A DNA stretch of 64,000 bases from Lingula anatina. Lineage: Eukaryota > Brachiopoda > Lingulata > Lingulida > Lingulidae. The stretch is from NCBI RefSeq assembly GCF_001039355.2, contig NW_019775857.1:316042-380041 (forward strand). Direction: 5' to 3'. How positions within the stretch are numbered: the first letter of the stretch is position 1; each line of letters starts with the position of its first letter. Position numbers and translations under genes: made by a program. Positions 61,081 to 64,000 of this stretch are shown here, piece after piece. A model generated the notes under the pieces. The model made no database searches and was not told the DNA's origin. It saw only the letters and a list, made by a program, of their open reading frames with translations.

Positions 61081-63942
61081 AAGTCTAATCATGATGTGAA
61101 CATGGCCTTCATACTGCTATACATGCGCACAGTCCTATACCACTTTGACTTCACACTAACATCCTATAAACCTTTTCAATTATATAAAATGCACATGTGG
61201 TAAGAACTTGCTTGCCTTCACACCTTCTTCTCACTAGTAAATAGACCACTCATACATGCTGGAATCCACCTTAAACTTGTACAACATGTATTTTCTTAAT
61301 ACACATTTCCTCCTTATGACTGTATCTCACACAGCTGTGTAGTGTGCATGCCCCTGCTTGAAATGAACAAACCAGTTTCTCTTGGCTCTTTGATATCACG
61401 GTTAATATGTAGATCATAATATCACAAGTACCCTCCAAATCTAAACATGCATTTCCCATTCAGCCTGCCTATTTATTGGTATCACAATGCACACACATAT
61501 ACATATATGTAGCACATGATGATATACATAAGTGTGCATGCATATATGGACTGTCTGTGGGTACTTAAGGTTCTGTCTGTGGATACTGCTGCTACTGAAG
61601 GAAATAGTGTCATGAAGAAAAGGGGGAGAGGAGTCACAATCTCTCTCTTTCTCTCTTGCAATTATTATATATTTGTCAACTCTCTAGCATCAAGTGTGAG
61701 ACTCCCCCTAGATCTGACCAAGGCTTACACCCCCTTGGACCTTTACATATCACGCTTTGCCCTTGGGACTATCAGGGGTTGATAGCTATGATACACTGTC
61801 ACAAAGTATAGGGTGAGGACGAGAGGGGAGACCGAATTTAACAGTTTACCCCCCTCCTCTCTTGCAAAAATATGGTTTATTAGTCAGGTGACAACATAAC
61901 CAATACTCTTTTTAAAAATATAATGTCATCTGATGAAATTTCAGAAATTCAAAGTATCTTGCACTATTTTGTATAAATATAAGTATGGCTTTATAGCTAT
62001 AAGGCCATTCAGAAAAAAAATCAGCATTAAAAATACTAGTAAGGAATTGCACCAGGTTCAAAAATTACCCCCATACATCCATATGCCATGTCCACACATG
62101 TACGAGTTTCTATGGGTATGCTATACGGATCCATTTATTCACAAGTGCTTTGCCAAAATGCATAATTTCACCTTCACTGTAAATATATGGGCACATATGT
62201 ATATATATATATATATATATATGTGCTTATGTGGATATAGAAATCAACATATAAGGTCACACTAGTATGTTAAAGCTACAGTAAGTAAACTTATCCTCCA
62301 TCCACATGGGTATACAAATATATATATGGACAACCTGCAAAAGCCTCATGTATTATCCAACTGTGCCCGTTTTCTATTCTACACACACATGCACGCATTT
62401 GTGTTCATATACACATCATAGTTCACATGAGTCAGTGAGATGTTAAGTCGTGTAAGTTTTTCCCAGCTCCACATGTGCTATGAATAACCATCTTGTGTAA
62501 CCTTCCCAATCCTTGTGTTATACTATAACCATGCTTTTCCTCACATACCCACTGCATACTGTATATATACATGTACGTGTGTATATGCTCATCTTCCTAT
62601 ATGTACACTACCAGGTTGCAACTAACATGCAAAGTTTAAATTAAGTGCTTTCCCAATCCTTCAAGTGCAAGATGCAGAACTAATTTTTTTCACCACTCCC
62701 CAAGCTGGTCACAAAAAGGACAGCTTAAATTAAGCTGAAAGAAATAAAGAACTTGAAAAAAAGAAAAGAAAAAAGTTCACAAGCGTGTAGGTCAAGCTAA
62801 ACACACTGACAAGTTGGCTGGGAGAAAATTATCTGCTTTCTACACGTGTGTATAAAAGTGTAATCTATATAAGCTGTGTTCCGTAGACATGCTTGTGCTC
62901 ACGTCGTCTGCTGTGTGCATGTGCACATGTTGATCTACAACGTGGTGTGTGTATGTGCATCACTGATAACAGGCATGGTTACGATATCTCCCCCATCCCT
63001 CTCCCTCTCTCTCTCTCTCTGAAAAGCCATCAACTTGAACCCAGCCAGATAGATATATATAAATTATAAATGTACTCCATATTGTCTGGTAAATAAAAAG
63101 AATAAGAAAGAACAGGCCACTTTTGGTAAATGGTCTTTCCAAGCGCTTGCCACATCTTAAATGCACAACCACTTTACTTATAAATTTATACATATATATT
63201 TACCAGGTCAGAGTCAAATCAAAAATGCACAAATATCCAAAAGTTTAATTCAAAATAACACCAATTAAAAAATAAATTACGAAAATAATCAAAGCCCAGA
63301 AATACACAATCAGTAACGCAAATATTAGAAGGGCTTAGGCTAATAATGTAGTCTGATGTCTCAATTTAGCCGAGGCACAAGACTGCCAAAATGGACACCA
63401 TAGCTGAAAGGGTAATCTGTACTATTCTGTAAAAATGGCCACTGGAGGGTATAATAATCTAAATTCCACCATAAAGCCTGAAAATATTTCATGATAGATG
63501 TTTACAAGCAGACCAAATGGGAGCAGGGGTTTATCATTTTTATCAAGTCCATCTGTAAACACTGTCACATGGTAAACATGACAAACCAAGTTAATGACTT
63601 CACCAACCAGGATTCCCTTTTAATATTCCTTCATATTTATCTCAAATGATTACCCAACTGGTATGATATCAAACACTTTGGAAATAAAGATGTGTACGTT
63701 TATCTATGAAATTGAAAAAATGGCAATATCAGCTGTATCAAGAATGTCGTTCTTGGCTGCATGCAATAACGCAAGGAACCCTTATTACCAAACTAAAATT
63801 GGTAACTTATGATTAACCAGGCATGTCATGGAACTGTCAAGACATTCAAACCTGGTTTATCCTTAACTGGAATAGTCCAACTGACAACCCTAATGAGAGT
63901 CATCCACCAAAGTCTTGTCAAGTGAGATTTTGCAAGATTTCA

Positions 63943-63971
63943 GAGAGAGAGAGAAAGAGAGAGAGAGAGAG
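63943..63971. repeat. (GA)n microsatellite
   Basis: Purine tract of GA units with one AAAG interruption at the window end. Confidence 0.9.
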
Positions 63972-64000
63972 GAGGGGTGAAGAAAGGGTAAAGGATCTGA

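Larger units (their letters stand above)
52477..64000. other. long stretch without a supportable gene
   Basis: Probably a large first intron of FAM117, or intron plus upstream sequence. It holds poly-C runs (about 55050, 55329, 56481-56504), (GT)n (55832-55869), (GGGT)n (about 59397), (AT)n (about 62197-62222), (CT)n (about 63000), (GA)n (about 63943-63971) and two dispersed repeats (60690-60822, 60917-61080). Open frames are short and unlike known families. A CCAAT/TATA-like arrangement lies at 58147-58190. Confidence 0.5.

Overview
The window is nuclear DNA of an invertebrate animal, most likely a mollusc and possibly a bivalve. It is AT-rich, and its genes are split into many small exons with canonical splice sites. 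It is littered with microsatellites, foldback elements and a repeat with a ~160-bp tandem core that resembles bivalve pearl/Helitron-like elements. The first gene has a DZIP3-like HEPN domain, a family I associate with bivalve expansions. The species call is inference. Exon models were built by hand and checked for reading-frame phase at every junction.

Layout. 1-2.25 kb (+): 3' end of a gene with a HEPN domain and a C-terminal membrane anchor. 2.25-11 kb: gene-poor and repeat-rich (pearl-like element, foldback MITE, ~175-bp satellite). 11.0-22.3 kb (+): the C-terminal ~766 residues of EPAC, the cAMP-activated Rap exchange factor, in 19 exons with a long 3'UTR; one intron is a strong minor-spliceosome (U12, AT-AC) candidate. 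23.1-34.6 kb (-): DBF4/chiffon, the activating subunit of CDC7 kinase, convergent with EPAC. 34.6-35.4 kb: divergent promoter region between DBF4 and the next gene. 35.4-39.55 kb (+): a membrane-anchored prolyl-4-hydroxylase-like 2OG/Fe(II) dioxygenase. 42.85-52.5 kb (-): a FAM117/GLCCI1 family gene, 5' exon(s) not found. 52.5-64 kb: intron or intergenic sequence rich in simple repeats, with no gene I can support.

Six single 'n' characters (3115, 30388, 34492, 45770, 49534, 51920) mark contig joins. Two large tandem duplications, ~2.0 kb inside DBF4 and ~3.76 kb inside FAM117, abut such joins exactly, and a third join has a 19-bp unmerged overlap. They are best read as unmerged allelic contig ends, so the duplicated exons should be counted once.

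The genes do not form a pathway. The points most worth following are the AT-AC intron in EPAC, the single-base frame break separating the DBF4 module from a long chiffon-like C-terminal half, two dispersed repeat families shared between the left and right parts of the window, and a foldback element whose two allelic copies differ by paired, pairing-preserving changes.
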